The position numbers and the translations under genes were made by a program. A DNA stretch of 64,000 nt, taken from the NCBI GenBank assembly GCA_016713085.1, contig JADJPV010000001.1, positions 2,129,001 to 2,193,000 on the forward strand, in the 5' to 3' direction. This document shows, piece after piece, positions 1-7,524 of the stretch (its first letter is position 1; each line of letters starts with the position of its first letter). Source of the stretch: Chitinophagaceae bacterium (GTDB lineage: Bacteria; Bacteroidota; Bacteroidia; Chitinophagales; Chitinophagaceae). The notes under the pieces were generated by a model. The model was not told the DNA's origin. It was given only the letters and a program-made list of their open reading frames with translations, and searched no databases.

Positions 1-104
1 CGCATTTTTGCAAAGGAGGAAATGAAATCCTGACAATAACGTTTATAAATTGATTTTCCCTGTTGAACGGGGGATTGTATTTTCACAACCTAAACCAAGA
101 TTAC

Positions 105-1106
105 ATGTTAAAAACCGCAGAAGACATCAAAATCCTGAATGAGAAAATTCAATATGCCGGTTCTTTTTTAGACAGGTTGCGTACAGAAGTTGGAAAAGTG
201 ATCGTTGGACAGCAGCACATGATTGACCGTTTGTTGATTGGCCTCCTGGGCAATGGACATATTTTGCTGGAGGGTGTGCCCGGTCTTGCAAAAACACTTG
301 CTATAAAAACACTGTCACAGGCAGTTAATGCCAAATTCAGCCGTATTCAGTTTACTCCCGATATGTTGCCTGCCGATGTAATCGGCACCATGATTTATAA
401 TCAGCAAAAAAACGAGTTTTTCGTAAGGCGTGGTCCCATCTTCGCCAATTTTGTTTTGGCCGATGAAATCAACCGTGCCCCGGCAAAAGTGCAGAGTGCC
501 TTGCTTGAATCAATGCAGGAACGCCAGGTAACCATTGGTGAACACACATATAAACTGGAAGAACCTTTTCTTGTTCTTGCTACTCAAAATCCATTAGAGC
601 AGGAAGGAACCTATCCTTTGCCGGAAGCACAGCAGGATCGTTTTATGCTGAAGGTGGTAATTGATTATCCAAAGAAAGAAGAAGAGCTGATGATTATTCG
701 GCAGAATACACAACAAATAGCAACGCCAACCATTAATCCTGTTGTATCCATGCGTGAAGTAATGGATGCAAGAGATCTGGCACGCACCATTTATATGGAT
801 GAAAAAATCGAGAACTATATTCTTGATCTTGTTTTTGCTACCCGTAAACCTGAGCAGGTTGGTTTGAGTAATTTGAAACCCTTGCTTGCTTATGGCGGCT
901 CACCAAGAGCATCAATCAATATGGCGCTGGCATCAAAATCAGTTGCCTTCATTAACAAAAGAGGGTATGTATTACCTGAAGATGTGCGGATGATTGCAGC
1001 CGATGTTTTACGTCATCGTATTGGGCTTACCTATGAAGCAGAAGCTGAAAATATTTCTGTGGAAGAAATTATTAAACAGGTGCTGAATACGGTGAAGGTT
1101 CCTTAA
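105..1106 (+). CDS. MoxR-family AAA+ ATPase
   Basis: This is a cytoplasmic AAA+ ATPase of the MoxR family, which is thought to act as a chaperone for partner proteins with von Willebrand A (vWA) domains. The Walker A motif GVPGLAKT lies at about residues 57-64 and the Walker B motif VLADEI at about 117-122, followed by the family signature NRAPAKVQSALLESMQE. The 333-residue length is normal for the family. A TTG 42 bases upstream is in frame, but I chose the ATG because the protein then starts just before the conserved region. It leads an operon with DUF58, BatD-like and BatA genes, the usual MoxR partner set in Bacteroidota. Family certain; substrate unknown. Confidence 0.93.
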   Translation: MLKTAEDIKILNEKIQYAGSFLDRLRTEVGKVIVGQQHMIDRLLIGLLGNGHILLEGVPGLAKTLAIKTLSQAVNAKFSRIQFTPDMLPADVIGTMIYNQQKNEFFVRRGPIFANFVLADEINRAPAKVQSALLESMQERQVTIGEHTYKLEEPFLVLATQNPLEQEGTYPLPEAQQDRFMLKVVIDYPKKEEELMIIRQNTQQIATPTINPVVSMREVMDARDLARTIYMDEKIENYILDLVFATRKPEQVGLSNLKPLLAYGGSPRASINMALASKSVAFINKRGYVLPEDVRMIAADVLRHRIGLTYEAEAENISVEEIIKQVLNTVKVP

Positions 1107-1107
1107 G

Positions 1108-1128
1108 CCCTCTAACCCCTAAAGAGGG
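1108..1128. repeat. Hairpin element with C-rich/G-rich arms after moxR
   Basis: The arms CCCTCT and AGAGGG enclose the loop AACCCCTAA immediately after the moxR stop codon. No T-run follows, so it is not a standard terminator. It resembles, in opposite orientation, the hairpin just before the next gene and the one inside ileS. Confidence 0.5.
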
Positions 1129-1192
1129 AATGTACAATATCACTCAAATGCAAAAAATACATTCATCAGATCATAAACATTCAATAGTAAAG

Positions 1193-1218
1193 CCTCCCTT
1201 CAGGGAGGTTTGGAGGGT
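1193..1218. repeat. Hairpin element abutting the DUF58 start codon
   Basis: The arms CCTCCCT (1193-1199) and AGGGAGG (1202-1208) are separated by TC and followed by TTTGGAGGGT, which runs straight into the ATG at 1219. The GGAGGG in this tail could act as a ribosome-binding site about 1-6 bases from the start. The layout (hairpin plus G-rich tail) matches the element inside ileS. Confidence 0.5.
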
Positions 1219-2091
1219 ATGTTAACTACAGAAGAAATATTAAAAAAAGTAAGGGCGCTTGAAATTAAAAGCAAGCGGCTTACCAACCATATGTTCACCG
1301 GTGAATATCATTCGGCGTTCAAAGGGCAGGGTATGAGTTATAAGGAGGTAAGAGAATACCAGCCGGGCGATGATATACGTTTTATCGACTGGAATGTGAG
1401 TGCACGGTATGCACATCCTTACAGTAAGGTTTTTGAAGAAGAACGGGAGTTGAGTTTGTTTTTACTGATTGATAACAGTGCCAGCATCAGCTTTGGTACT
1501 CATCTGCAACGAAAAAAAGATTTAGTGACTGAAATTGCCGCAGTGCTTGCTTTCTCAGCAGTAAACAATAATGATAAGGTTGGCGCTATTTTGTTTGGCG
1601 ATAAAGTGCAGAAATTTATTGCACCTAAAAAAGCAAAGCAGCATACATTATATATTGTACGAGAGATGCTCAGCAATGATGCAAAGTCAAAGCAAACAAA
1701 TTATCATGATGCTTTCAGGATGTTTAATAATGTTTGCCCCCGAAGAAGTATTTGTTTTTTGATCAGTGATTTTTTAGGTGCCGGGTATGAAGATGCTTTA
1801 CGTGTGGCTTCTAAAAAACATGATGTGATCGGCATTAAAATTTATGATCAGTTAGATATGAAACTGCCTGATGCAGGGTTATTGCAGGTGGCTGATGCTG
1901 AAACAGGTGAGCAACGGTGGATTGATACATCGAATGCACAGATACGATTTGACTACGAAAAAGATTTTCACAAGCATAATGATTATGTAAAGGATGTGTT
2001 CCGGAAAGCCGGTGCCGATCTGCTTCATATGCGTGCAGGGGATGACTATGTAAAAGTGTTACAGAAATTTTTTATTAACAGGAGCAGATGA
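1219..2091 (+). CDS. DUF58 domain protein (vWA-like, MoxR partner)
   Basis: The signature YKEVREYQPGDDIRFIDWN followed by ARYAHPYSKVFEEERE is diagnostic of DUF58. The central part (FLLIDNSAS) resembles the first strand of a vWA fold with a partial metal-binding motif. The protein is 290 residues with no signal peptide or membrane segment, so it is probably cytoplasmic and works with the MoxR ATPase encoded upstream. I chose the ATG at 1219 over a TTG three codons upstream, because that TTG lies within the tail of the hairpin element. The stop codon overlaps the next ATG (ATGA), which implies translational coupling. Biochemical role not established for the family. Confidence 0.9.
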   Translation: MLTTEEILKKVRALEIKSKRLTNHMFTGEYHSAFKGQGMSYKEVREYQPGDDIRFIDWNVSARYAHPYSKVFEEERELSLFLLIDNSASISFGTHLQRKKDLVTEIAAVLAFSAVNNNDKVGAILFGDKVQKFIAPKKAKQHTLYIVREMLSNDAKSKQTNYHDAFRMFNNVCPRRSICFLISDFLGAGYEDALRVASKKHDVIGIKIYDQLDMKLPDAGLLQVADAETGEQRWIDTSNAQIRFDYEKDFHKHNDYVKDVFRKAGADLLHMRAGDDYVKVLQKFFINRSR

Positions 2092-2981
2092 TCAGAAGAG
2101 TATTTGTTATATCGGTTGGATGTATGCTGATGGGATTGTTTTCATTTGCCCAGATCACCCCGGTTATTACTTCCGATAAAGAGAAAATATTCATTGGTGA
2201 ACCTTTTAAGATCACACTTGAACTGAAAGCAATTGACCGCAATGCCGGTGTGCAATGGAAATTCCCAGACAGCATCCCTCACTTCGAGTATGTAAGCTTT
2301 GATACTTCAGATATTTTAAAGCGTGTAATAACCATTACCAGTTTTGACAGTGGCTTATGGTCCATTGATAATATTGAAGTTGTTGTTCCATCCAATGTGA
2401 ATGATAAGGCTGTGCTGTTAAAGTTCCCTTCGAAAGAAATCTTAATTGAATATGATACAACTGGCAGCCAGGTATTGAATGATGTGAAGCCGATCATTGA
2501 AGTGAATGCCGGTGAAAAACGGATTGGTTATGCTGTTGCTGCAGCTGCATTGCTCAGTTTACTGCTGCTGATTATTTTATTCAGAAGATGGAAGAAAAAG
2601 AAAATTGTTATTGCTGATGAAGACTCCAACTATTCCCCGCTGGAAGATTTTATCAGAACAATTGAAAAACTGAAACAGCAGAGCTGGAACGAGCAATTGG
2701 AACAGAAACAAAATTTTTCTGAATTATCGCAGGCTGTAAAACGATATTTTGAGCGAATCCTTCGTCAGCCATTTTCCCGTGTTACAACAGATGAGTTGAT
2801 GATGGACTTAAAACCGCATTTGCTGACTGAACAATTCCTTTCCATTACTCAAACACTCCGGCTTGCTGATGCTGTTAAGTTTGCAAAATTCACCGCACCA
2901 AAAGATGACTGGATGAATGCACTGGCTGGAACAGAAACAGTAATTAAAAAACTGGATATAGAAAGGAAGCCAAATGATTAA
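2088..2981 (+). CDS. BatD-like membrane protein of the Bat operon
   Basis: The N-terminal signal peptide (to about residue 21, ending SFAQ) is followed by a roughly 120-residue periplasmic beta-rich domain, one transmembrane helix near residues 147-166 (AAAALLSLLLLIILF), and a charged cytoplasmic domain of about 120 residues. The topology and its position between DUF58 and BatA fit the short BatD-like proteins of Bacteroidota Bat operons. There are no catalytic motifs. It overlaps DUF58 by 4 bases and BatA by 8 bases, so the genes are translated as a coupled unit. The name rests on context and topology more than on a sequence motif. Confidence 0.7.
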   Translation: MIRRVFVISVGCMLMGLFSFAQITPVITSDKEKIFIGEPFKITLELKAIDRNAGVQWKFPDSIPHFEYVSFDTSDILKRVITITSFDSGLWSIDNIEVVVPSNVNDKAVLLKFPSKEILIEYDTTGSQVLNDVKPIIEVNAGEKRIGYAVAAAALLSLLLLIILFRRWKKKKIVIADEDSNYSPLEDFIRTIEKLKQQSWNEQLEQKQNFSELSQAVKRYFERILRQPFSRVTTDELMMDLKPHLLTEQFLSITQTLRLADAVKFAKFTAPKDDWMNALAGTETVIKKLDIERKPND

Positions 2982-3978
2982 TGAATGGTATCAACATATC
3001 GTCTTTGCATATCCTATTCTGTTATGGCTGTTATTATTATTGCCCATACTGATTGTTTGGTACATCCTGCGTGAAAAAAAATCTTCCTCATCAGTTACCG
3101 TTTCTTCTTTAGGTATTTACAGAAAGCAAAGCAGTTCATTGAATGTTATGCGCCATTTGCCCTTTGTTCTGCGCCTGCTTTCATTGGCATTATTGATTGT
3201 TGCCATTGCCAGACCTCAAACAAGAAGCAATGAGGAACGGGTGGAAGGCGAAGGAATTGATATTGTTCTTTGCATGGATGTAAGCGGCAGTATGCTGGCA
3301 GAAGATTTTAGCCCCAACAGGATGGAGGCCATGAAACAAGTGGCTGCTGATTTTGTGGATGCAAGAAAAACAGACCGGATTGGCCTGGTAATTTTTTCAG
3401 GCGAACCGTTTACACAATGTCCTATAACTACTGATCATGCTGCATTAAAAAGCCAAATCTATGCAGTGCGCAGTGGAATTTTACAGGATGGTACAGCAAT
3501 CGGTTCAGGTTTGGCAACAAGTGTGGAACGATTGAAAAAAAGCAAATCAAAAAGCAAGATCATTATCCTTTTAACAGATGGCGAAAATAATGGTGGCATG
3601 ATACCACCCAATACCGCCAAGGAAATAGCAAAAGCTTACAATATTAAAGTGTATACTATTGGGATGGGTACCGAAGGTTTTGCCAGCATGCCGCAGCAAA
3701 CAAGCGCCGGAATAGTGAGGAGCATGGAAAAAGTGAATATTGATGAAAGGTTGCTTACTGAAATTGCAAGAGAAACAGGTGGCAGCTATTTCCGGGCTAA
3801 AGACAATGAAAGCCTGTCGAATATTTATACTGAAATTGACAAGCTTGAAAAGTCAAAAATCGAAACCAGCAGCTTTGCCCGTTATGCTGAAGAATTTTAT
3901 CTGCTGGCGATAGCAGCTGCTGTATTACTGTTGATTGAAGTTTGGTTACGGTATAAGATGTTTCGAAAGTTTCCATAA
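2974..3978 (+). CDS. batA: BatA, vWA-domain membrane protein
   Basis: The protein has two N-terminal transmembrane helices (about residues 10-32 and 62-80) and then a vWA domain with an intact metal-ion-dependent adhesion site, DVSGSM, starting at Asp102. The downstream TDGENNGG segment carries the vWA domain's other conserved acidic residue. A last transmembrane helix lies near residues 308-325. At 334 residues it matches BatA. The Bat proteins are linked to aerotolerance and envelope stress in Bacteroides. In many relatives BatB, BatC and BatD follow, but here the next gene is rsgA, so the operon is short. Confidence 0.9.
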   Translation: MINEWYQHIVFAYPILLWLLLLLPILIVWYILREKKSSSSVTVSSLGIYRKQSSSLNVMRHLPFVLRLLSLALLIVAIARPQTRSNEERVEGEGIDIVLCMDVSGSMLAEDFSPNRMEAMKQVAADFVDARKTDRIGLVIFSGEPFTQCPITTDHAALKSQIYAVRSGILQDGTAIGSGLATSVERLKKSKSKSKIIILLTDGENNGGMIPPNTAKEIAKAYNIKVYTIGMGTEGFASMPQQTSAGIVRSMEKVNIDERLLTEIARETGGSYFRAKDNESLSNIYTEIDKLEKSKIETSSFARYAEEFYLLAIAAAVLLLIEVWLRYKMFRKFP

Positions 3979-4036
3979 CAGATGTTTTCCTCCTTTCTGT
4001 GCCTACGTGGCAATCTATTCCTTTTCTTTGCAATCA

Positions 4037-4978
4037 ATGCAGGCACTCATTTATAAATCAACAGGTAACTGGTATGTTGCAAAAACAGAAAAAGGCGATT
4101 TTGTGCGTGCAAGAATTAAAGGAAAATTTAAGATCGACGGCATTACATCTACCAACCCCATTGCTGTAGGCGACATTGTAGAAGTGGAAATGGAAAACGA
4201 GCTGGAGCAAACCGCCATGATCATTGAAATTTATGAGCGAAGGAATTACATCAACCGTAAATCGCCCCATCAAAAATATCAACATCATATTGTTGCTGCC
4301 AACCTCGATCAAAGCATGCTTTTTGCCACCATGAAAGAACCCAGAACCTCTCAGGGTTTTATTGATCGTTTTGTTATTGCATCAGAAGCATATCATATTC
4401 CCAGTGTAATCGTTTTCAACAAGTCGGATGTTTACCGCAAGAAGGAAATGGATATGTATGAAGAGTGGAAGGATATGTATGAAGCGGTTGGTTATAAAGT
4501 GTTCCTTATGTCTATGGAAAAAAATGAAGGTGTTGATGCGGTAAAAGAAATGCTGAAGGATAAGATCACATTAGTCAGCGGTCATTCAGGAGTTGGCAAA
4601 TCAACCTTTATTAATGCAATTATGCCCAATCTTGACTTACGCACAGAAGAGGTTAGCGGCTGGAGCGGAAAAGGGATGCACACTACAACTTTTGCGGAAA
4701 TGTACGATCTGCCTCCCGATAGTTATCGGGATGGCGGTAAGATCATCGACACACCGGGTGTAAAAGAATTTGGTGTAGTGGATATCAGTAAGCAGGAACT
4801 ATCGCATTATTTTCCTGAAATGAGAGTATTGATCAACGATTGCCAGTTTAATAATTGCCTGCACCTGGAAGAGCCTAGCTGCGCCATCAAATCGGCAGTT
4901 GCAAATGAAACCATTCATCCGTTGCGGTTCATCAGTTATTGCGGCATACTGGCCACGATAGAGGAAAAGAAATATTAA
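4037..4978 (+). CDS. rsgA: Ribosome small subunit GTPase RsgA
   Basis: RsgA is a circularly permuted GTPase that checks late 30S subunit maturation. The N-terminal OB-fold is followed by G motifs in permuted order: NKSD (G4), GHSGVGKST (G1) and DTPG (G3). The C-terminal zinc site is visible as a Cys-x4-Cys-x-His-x5-Cys pattern (DCQFNNCLHLEEPSC). The start is the ATG of MQALIYKS; an in-frame upstream extension overlaps batA and looks spurious. The length of 313 residues is normal. An 18-base perfect palindrome (4714-4731) sits in frame just before the DTPG motif and encodes extra residues around PDSYRD. Confidence 0.95.
   Translation: MQALIYKSTGNWYVAKTEKGDFVRARIKGKFKIDGITSTNPIAVGDIVEVEMENELEQTAMIIEIYERRNYINRKSPHQKYQHHIVAANLDQSMLFATMKEPRTSQGFIDRFVIASEAYHIPSVIVFNKSDVYRKKEMDMYEEWKDMYEAVGYKVFLMSMEKNEGVDAVKEMLKDKITLVSGHSGVGKSTFINAIMPNLDLRTEEVSGWSGKGMHTTTFAEMYDLPPDSYRDGGKIIDTPGVKEFGVVDISKQELSHYFPEMRVLINDCQFNNCLHLEEPSCAIKSAVANETIHPLRFISYCGILATIEEKKY
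4714..4731. repeat. Perfect palindrome inside rsgA
   Basis: TCCCGATAGTTATCGGGA has 8-base arms around GT. It encodes part of LPPDSYRDGGK, where related RsgA proteins usually run from the LP segment to the DTPG strand with only a short gap. It resembles a palindrome type I recall as common in Bacteroidota intergenic DNA; that recollection is unverified. Confidence 0.65.
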
Positions 4979-4981
4979 TCA

Positions 4982-5296
4982 TCAGACTTCTGATGGATCA
5001 GCATCTTTCAACGCATCCACTAATTCGGCAATGGCTGCATTTTCAAAATGTTCACTTTTTTCTTCCAGCGAAGGAAAAACAGAAATTCCGTTGAAAATAT
5101 TAAATGTGAGAGTAAGGGCAGTTCCTTTGTAAAGAAAGTCCCAGTACAAAGCCTCGAAATCATCCAGCTTCTTGGTGAAGGAGATTTTCAGTTTGTCTGC
5201 CAGTAAATCGGCCCAGCGATGAAATTTTTCGTAGCTGGCGTCGTCATCAAGGATCGCCTCGCTATATCCAACATGGTTGCGTAATGTGGGATTCAT
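4982..5296 (-). CDS. Hypothetical protein, 104 residues
   Basis: I do not recognise this family. It is a small soluble acidic protein with no signal peptide or membrane segment. The middle is aromatic-rich (KLDDFEALYWDFLYKGTALTLTFNIF) and would fit a short alpha/beta fold, and the C-terminus is acidic. The start is the ATG of MNPTLRNH. It lies tail-to-tail with rsgA, 3 bases apart, leaving no room for a separate terminator. It is real by codon use and by its compact non-repetitive sequence, but no function can be assigned. Confidence 0.7.
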   Translation of the reverse strand: MNPTLRNHVGYSEAILDDDASYEKFHRWADLLADKLKISFTKKLDDFEALYWDFLYKGTALTLTFNIFNGISVFPSLEEKSEHFENAAIAELVDALKDADPSEV

Positions 5297-5352
5297 AGTG
5301 GTATTTTTTTGGTGTTATTGATACAGGGTTAGTATCCTGTTATTTTCTTTAT

Positions 5353-5529
5353 TTAGCTATTAAATTTTTTTGCTCTTTTTACTTTTTCACCACTCAAAAG
5401 CTTTTCAGCTCCCACATTCTTTCCATTGGTTGGACAGCCTTCCTTAGGTGTACGTTTAAACACGTTGCAACTACTCATCATAAAGGACACCAAAAAGAGT
5501 ACAAGTGCTGCTTTAATTAATTGTTTCAT
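5353..5529 (-). CDS. Small lipoprotein, 58 residues
   Basis: This short gene reads MKQLIKAALVLFLVSFMMSS and then Cys21, a lipobox-like end to a hydrophobic signal, so the mature part would be a lipid-anchored peptide of only 38 residues. The mature part contains CPTNGKNVGAEKLLSGE and a Lys-rich tail. I recall short Bacteroidota lipoproteins with a similar GCPxxGxNxGAEKLLSG pattern, which supports a real gene, but I cannot verify this. It sits between a hypothetical gene and the carbonic anhydrase-like gene, all on the minus strand. Function unknown. Confidence 0.7.
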   Translation of the reverse strand: MKQLIKAALVLFLVSFMMSSCNVFKRTPKEGCPTNGKNVGAEKLLSGEKVKRAKKFNS

Positions 5530-5577
5530 GTTGTTTTTAGTTTATTCTTTTGGATATAGGACAATGTTTATACCAGA

Positions 5578-6111
5578 TTAGTCTTTTTCAGTTAAAACAT
5601 CTTTAAACCAGCCCGAATATTTGATATAATTCTCAGCAATCCGGTTAATTTCACCATGAATCAGTTCCTGGCTGATGTCTTTTACTTTTTTGGCCGGAAC
5701 ACCTGCATAGATACTGCCCGCTTCCACAATTGTTCCTTCTAAAACCACTGCACCTGCAGCAACAATTGAATTGCTGTTGATTACTGCATTATCCATTACA
5801 ATGGCTCCCATTCCTATCAGCACATCATCATGAAGGGTGCATCCGTGTACTATTGCATTATGACCGATGCTTACATTATTACCAACGATTGTTTTCGTTT
5901 TCTGGTATGTTGCATGAAGCACTGCTCCATCCTGCACATTCACTTTGTTTCCCAAACGGATACTGTTTACATCGCCCCTTACAACCGCATTGAACCATAC
6001 GCTGCAATGATCGCCCATTATTACATCTCCTACAATAGTTGCATTGGGAGCGATAAAACAATCGTCACCAAATTGAGGAAAAACGCCTTCTACCGGGAGA
6101 ATGATGGGCAT
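5578..6111 (-). CDS. Gamma carbonic anhydrase-like hexapeptide protein
   Basis: The protein consists of left-handed beta-helix hexapeptide repeats (IVGDVIMGDHCSVWFNAVVRGD, IGHNAIVHGCTL, IGMGAIVMDNAVI, VAAGAVVLEGTIV) and ends in the family's usual VPAKKVKDI segment. His66, His84 and His89 are placed like the three zinc ligands of the Cam/YrdA family, so metal binding is likely. Members are cytosolic trimers. Some hydrate CO2, but many YrdA-type proteins have no shown activity. At 177 residues the length is typical of the short (CamH/YrdA) branch. Confidence 0.9.
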   Translation of the reverse strand: MPIILPVEGVFPQFGDDCFIAPNATIVGDVIMGDHCSVWFNAVVRGDVNSIRLGNKVNVQDGAVLHATYQKTKTIVGNNVSIGHNAIVHGCTLHDDVLIGMGAIVMDNAVINSNSIVAAGAVVLEGTIVEAGSIYAGVPAKKVKDISQELIHGEINRIAENYIKYSGWFKDVLTEKD

Positions 6112-6284
6112 ACGGAATGTGGGTTTGATAGCAGGTAAAGTTCGTTAAGTTTTTTGAGTGTTCATAATTGTTAAAGGCTTTTTTACAGATTTAAATGAAG
6201 TTTTTTTAAAATAACCGTGAAAGACAGATTTTATGGTGAGGAAGGCGTTTAAACCTCACGGTAATTTAACGACATTTGCCTCGC

Positions 6285-7460
6285 ATGAATCAACGGGAAC
6301 TCTTTTTAAAACATGTTGCACAAACTTCGCCAAAACCGCTTGCTTTGGAAATTGTAAAAGCAGAAGGTTGCCGATTGTGGGATGCTGAAGGGAAAGAATA
6401 CCTCGACCTGATTGCAGGAATCAGCGTTTGTAATGTGGGGCACAGACATCCAAAGGTGGTGAAAGCAATCAAAGCCCAGGTTGATCAGTATATGCACCTG
6501 CTGGTGTATGGTGAGTTCGTACAGAGTCCACAGGTGCAGTATGCCAAACTCCTCACCGATTATCTTCCTTCATCCCTGAATGCTGTTTACTTCACCAACT
6601 CAGGATCGGAAGCAACAGAAGGAGCCATGAAGCTAGCCAAGAGAGTAACAGGTCGTACAGAGATTGTTGCCTTCAACAACAGTTATCATGGAAGTTCGCA
6701 GGGAGCTTTAAGCGTAATGGGTGATGAATACTGGCGAAATGCATTTCGACCCTTATTGCCGGGAGTTTACCACGCCGGGTACAATTCATTGGAAGACCTG
6801 CAACTCATTACTTCAAATACAGCCTGCGTTATTGCTGAAACCATACAGGCTGAAGCAGGAGTGAATGCACCTTTGAAAGAATGGATCATTGCTATACGTA
6901 ACCGTTGTACTGAAACAGGTGCTTTACTGATATTGGATGAAATTCAATGTGGATTCGGACGGAACGGATCACTCTGGGCTTTTGAACAGTTTAGCATTGT
7001 GCCAGATATTTTACTGTTGGGGAAAGCCCTTGGCGGAGGAATGCCAGTGGGTGCATTTATTGCAGATAAAGAATTGATGTGGAAGCTGACAGAGAATCCT
7101 GTACTTGGACACATCACCACTTTTGGTGGACATCCGGTCAGTTGTGCTGCAGGTATGGCTGCAATGAAAGTTTTGTTTGAAGAGAAATTAGTTGAAACTG
7201 TATTTGAAAAAGAAATTTTATTCCGCACTTTATTACATCATCCGAAAATTATTGCCGTTCGTTCAAGAGGGTTAATGATTGCAGTTGAGTTCGACAGCTT
7301 TGAAACGAACAAAAAGATCATTGATGCCTGTATTGCACAAGGGGTACTGACCGATTGGTTTTTATTTGCACCGAAATGTATGCGGATAGCTCCGCCGCTA
7401 ACTATTACAGATGAGGAGATAAGGAAGGCATGTGCCGTAATTCTTGCCTGTTTGGATTAA
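6285..7460 (+). CDS. Class III PLP aminotransferase (acetylornithine aminotransferase-like)
   Basis: This is a fold-type I PLP enzyme of class III. Visible features are the phosphate-binding NSGSEATEGAMKLAKR segment, the SYHGSSQGALS segment, the Asp-containing LILDEIQCGFGR motif, and the PLP-binding lysine in LLLGKALGGGMPVGA. The length is 391 residues. It is closest in style to acetylornithine/succinyldiaminopimelate aminotransferases, but it stands alone with no arginine or lysine pathway neighbours, so the amino donor is uncertain. An in-frame TTG three codons upstream is less likely than the ATG. The upstream 170 bases are non-coding and contain competing inverted repeats. Confidence 0.85.
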   Translation: MNQRELFLKHVAQTSPKPLALEIVKAEGCRLWDAEGKEYLDLIAGISVCNVGHRHPKVVKAIKAQVDQYMHLLVYGEFVQSPQVQYAKLLTDYLPSSLNAVYFTNSGSEATEGAMKLAKRVTGRTEIVAFNNSYHGSSQGALSVMGDEYWRNAFRPLLPGVYHAGYNSLEDLQLITSNTACVIAETIQAEAGVNAPLKEWIIAIRNRCTETGALLILDEIQCGFGRNGSLWAFEQFSIVPDILLLGKALGGGMPVGAFIADKELMWKLTENPVLGHITTFGGHPVSCAAGMAAMKVLFEEKLVETVFEKEILFRTLLHHPKIIAVRSRGLMIAVEFDSFETNKKIIDACIAQGVLTDWFLFAPKCMRIAPPLTITDEEIRKACAVILACLD

Positions 7461-7524
7461 CTGTATCAGATTCTCATTTTATATCTGTTTTCCTTTTATT
7501 TTTATGGAAGCCTAACATAATCGC

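Noticed and set aside
1..104. Short reading frame ATGAAATCCTGA after AAAGGAGGA at the window start
   Set aside because: Only three codons; probably a chance match near the end of an upstream gene.
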